A DNA stretch of 64,000 bases, taken from contig NZ_VOPY01000001.1 in assembly GCF_007995095.1 (NCBI RefSeq), forward strand, positions 335,001 to 399,000, written 5' to 3'. This DNA is from Flavisphingopyxis soli. GTDB taxonomy: Bacteria; Pseudomonadota; Alphaproteobacteria; Sphingomonadales; Sphingomonadaceae. The notes under the pieces were generated by a model, which worked only from the letters and a program-made list of their open reading frames with translations, did not search any database and was not told the origin of the DNA. The position numbers were made by a program, and so were the translations under genes. Below are positions 63,701-64,000 of this stretch, in pieces (positions within the stretch are counted from its first letter, which is position 1; each line of letters starts with the position of its first letter).

Positions 63701-64000
63701 TCAGCCGAGCGCGCCGAACTTCGCTTCGAAGCCGGCACGGTCGCCCGCGGCGAGCAGGCGCGCCTGCTGGGTCCAGTCGTCGCGCCGGATGCGGCCGGCG
63801 AAATTGCCGATCTCGCCGTCGATCCGGTCGATATCGGCCTCGCTCCACGCGGCGATTTGGTCGAAGCGGGTCACGCCGAGCGCGGCGAGCCTTGCCACCA
63901 GCTTGGGCCCGACCCCCTTCATCACCGACAGGTCGTCGCCGCCAACTTCTGCGGTCGGGGCGGCGGCAGGGACCGGATCGGGCGCGGCAGGCAGCGGGTC
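63701..64000 (-). CDS. Helix-hairpin-helix protein, 5' end cut by the window
   Basis: The C-terminal 99 residues of a protein whose frame is open to the window edge. LSVMKGVGPKLVARLAALGV, followed by TRFDQIAAWSEADIDRIDG, is a helix-hairpin-helix segment as in L21-associated or NuoE-associated proteins of alphaproteobacteria. WTQQARLLAAGDRAGFEAKF closes it. The upstream part is Pro/Ala-rich (PLPAAPDPVPAAAPTAEV), a linker. The true start lies beyond 64000; an internal GTG at 63925 is unlikely to be it. The family assignment is tentative, and the DNA or protein target is unknown. Confidence 0.75.
   Translation of the reverse strand, partial: DPLPAAPDPVPAAAPTAEVGGDDLSVMKGVGPKLVARLAALGVTRFDQIAAWSEADIDRIDGEIGNFAGRIRRDDWTQQARLLAAGDRAGFEAKFGALG

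Overview
The window is a high-GC, densely packed chromosomal segment of an alphaproteobacterium, most likely a sphingomonad (order Sphingomonadales). This rests on the ClpXP adaptor SspB beside fumC, the rpe-heparinase-purH run, DUF2585, many acyl-CoA dehydrogenase and SDR genes, paired inverted repeats of the CTGAGC..TGTCGAAG type between genes, and exact GGAAC-N16-CGTT sites (the alphaproteobacterial EcfG general-stress promoter). I recognise no rRNA, tRNA, CRISPR array, prophage or classical insertion sequence. About sixty protein genes are supported.

Layout. 0.1-5.8 kb: a leftward run of an SPFH membrane protein, an Arc-like regulator, a small membrane protein, rpe, a heparinase-like protein and purH. 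6-8.6 kb: a small zinc-ribbon protein and an M3 peptidase lipoprotein. 8.8-12.7 kb: a beta-oxidation unit (acyl-CoA dehydrogenase, thiolase, SDR, thioesterase). 12.6-18 kb: an HxlR regulator divergent from an FMN reductase, then gmk, DUF2585, a stress-type small protein, fumC, sspB and a HIT hydrolase. 18-22.5 kb: three transporters. 22.6-25 kb: envelope proteins. 25-28.5 kb: gyrB and an SDR, separated by a decayed small repeat element. A full DUF559 nuclease element with 50-bp terminal inverted repeats follows at 28.5-29.0 kb.

29-41 kb is a lipid or acyl-CoA catabolic island. Leftward it carries a FadB-like protein, an aldo/keto reductase, an SDR, an ACAD10/11-type kinase, a Zn alcohol dehydrogenase and an ACAD11-type dehydrogenase. 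Rightward it carries three more acyl-CoA dehydrogenases and an SDR. Kinase plus ACAD11-type enzyme suggests 4-hydroxyacyl-CoA breakdown through a phosphorylated intermediate. 41-46 kb holds a lipoprotein, an HNH nuclease, gluQ, a small membrane protein, a cobalamin adenosyltransferase and an M28 peptidase. 46-51.8 kb has two divergent sensor kinases and a class C beta-lactamase-fold hydrolase.

51.9-56.6 kb is the most unusual stretch: egtB-egtD (ergothioneine), then a compact trio of a YqcI/YcgG heme N-hydroxylase-family protein, a DUF1989 protein and a TupA-like ATP-grasp enzyme. The mix of an N-hydroxylase family and an ATP-grasp recalls D-cycloserine and guanitoxin pathways but is not either of them. 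56.6-64 kb contains a nucleoside transporter, a queuosine-precursor transporter, a YggT protein, folD, a lipoprotein, MarC, an OmpA lipoprotein, a CBS/CorC protein and a helix-hairpin-helix protein cut by the window edge.

The main discovery leads are the TIR-bounded DUF559 element with its internally deleted relative, the N-hydroxylase/DUF1989/ATP-grasp trio, the split ACAD11-type module, and three exact EcfG promoter matches on otherwise unrelated envelope or small-protein genes.
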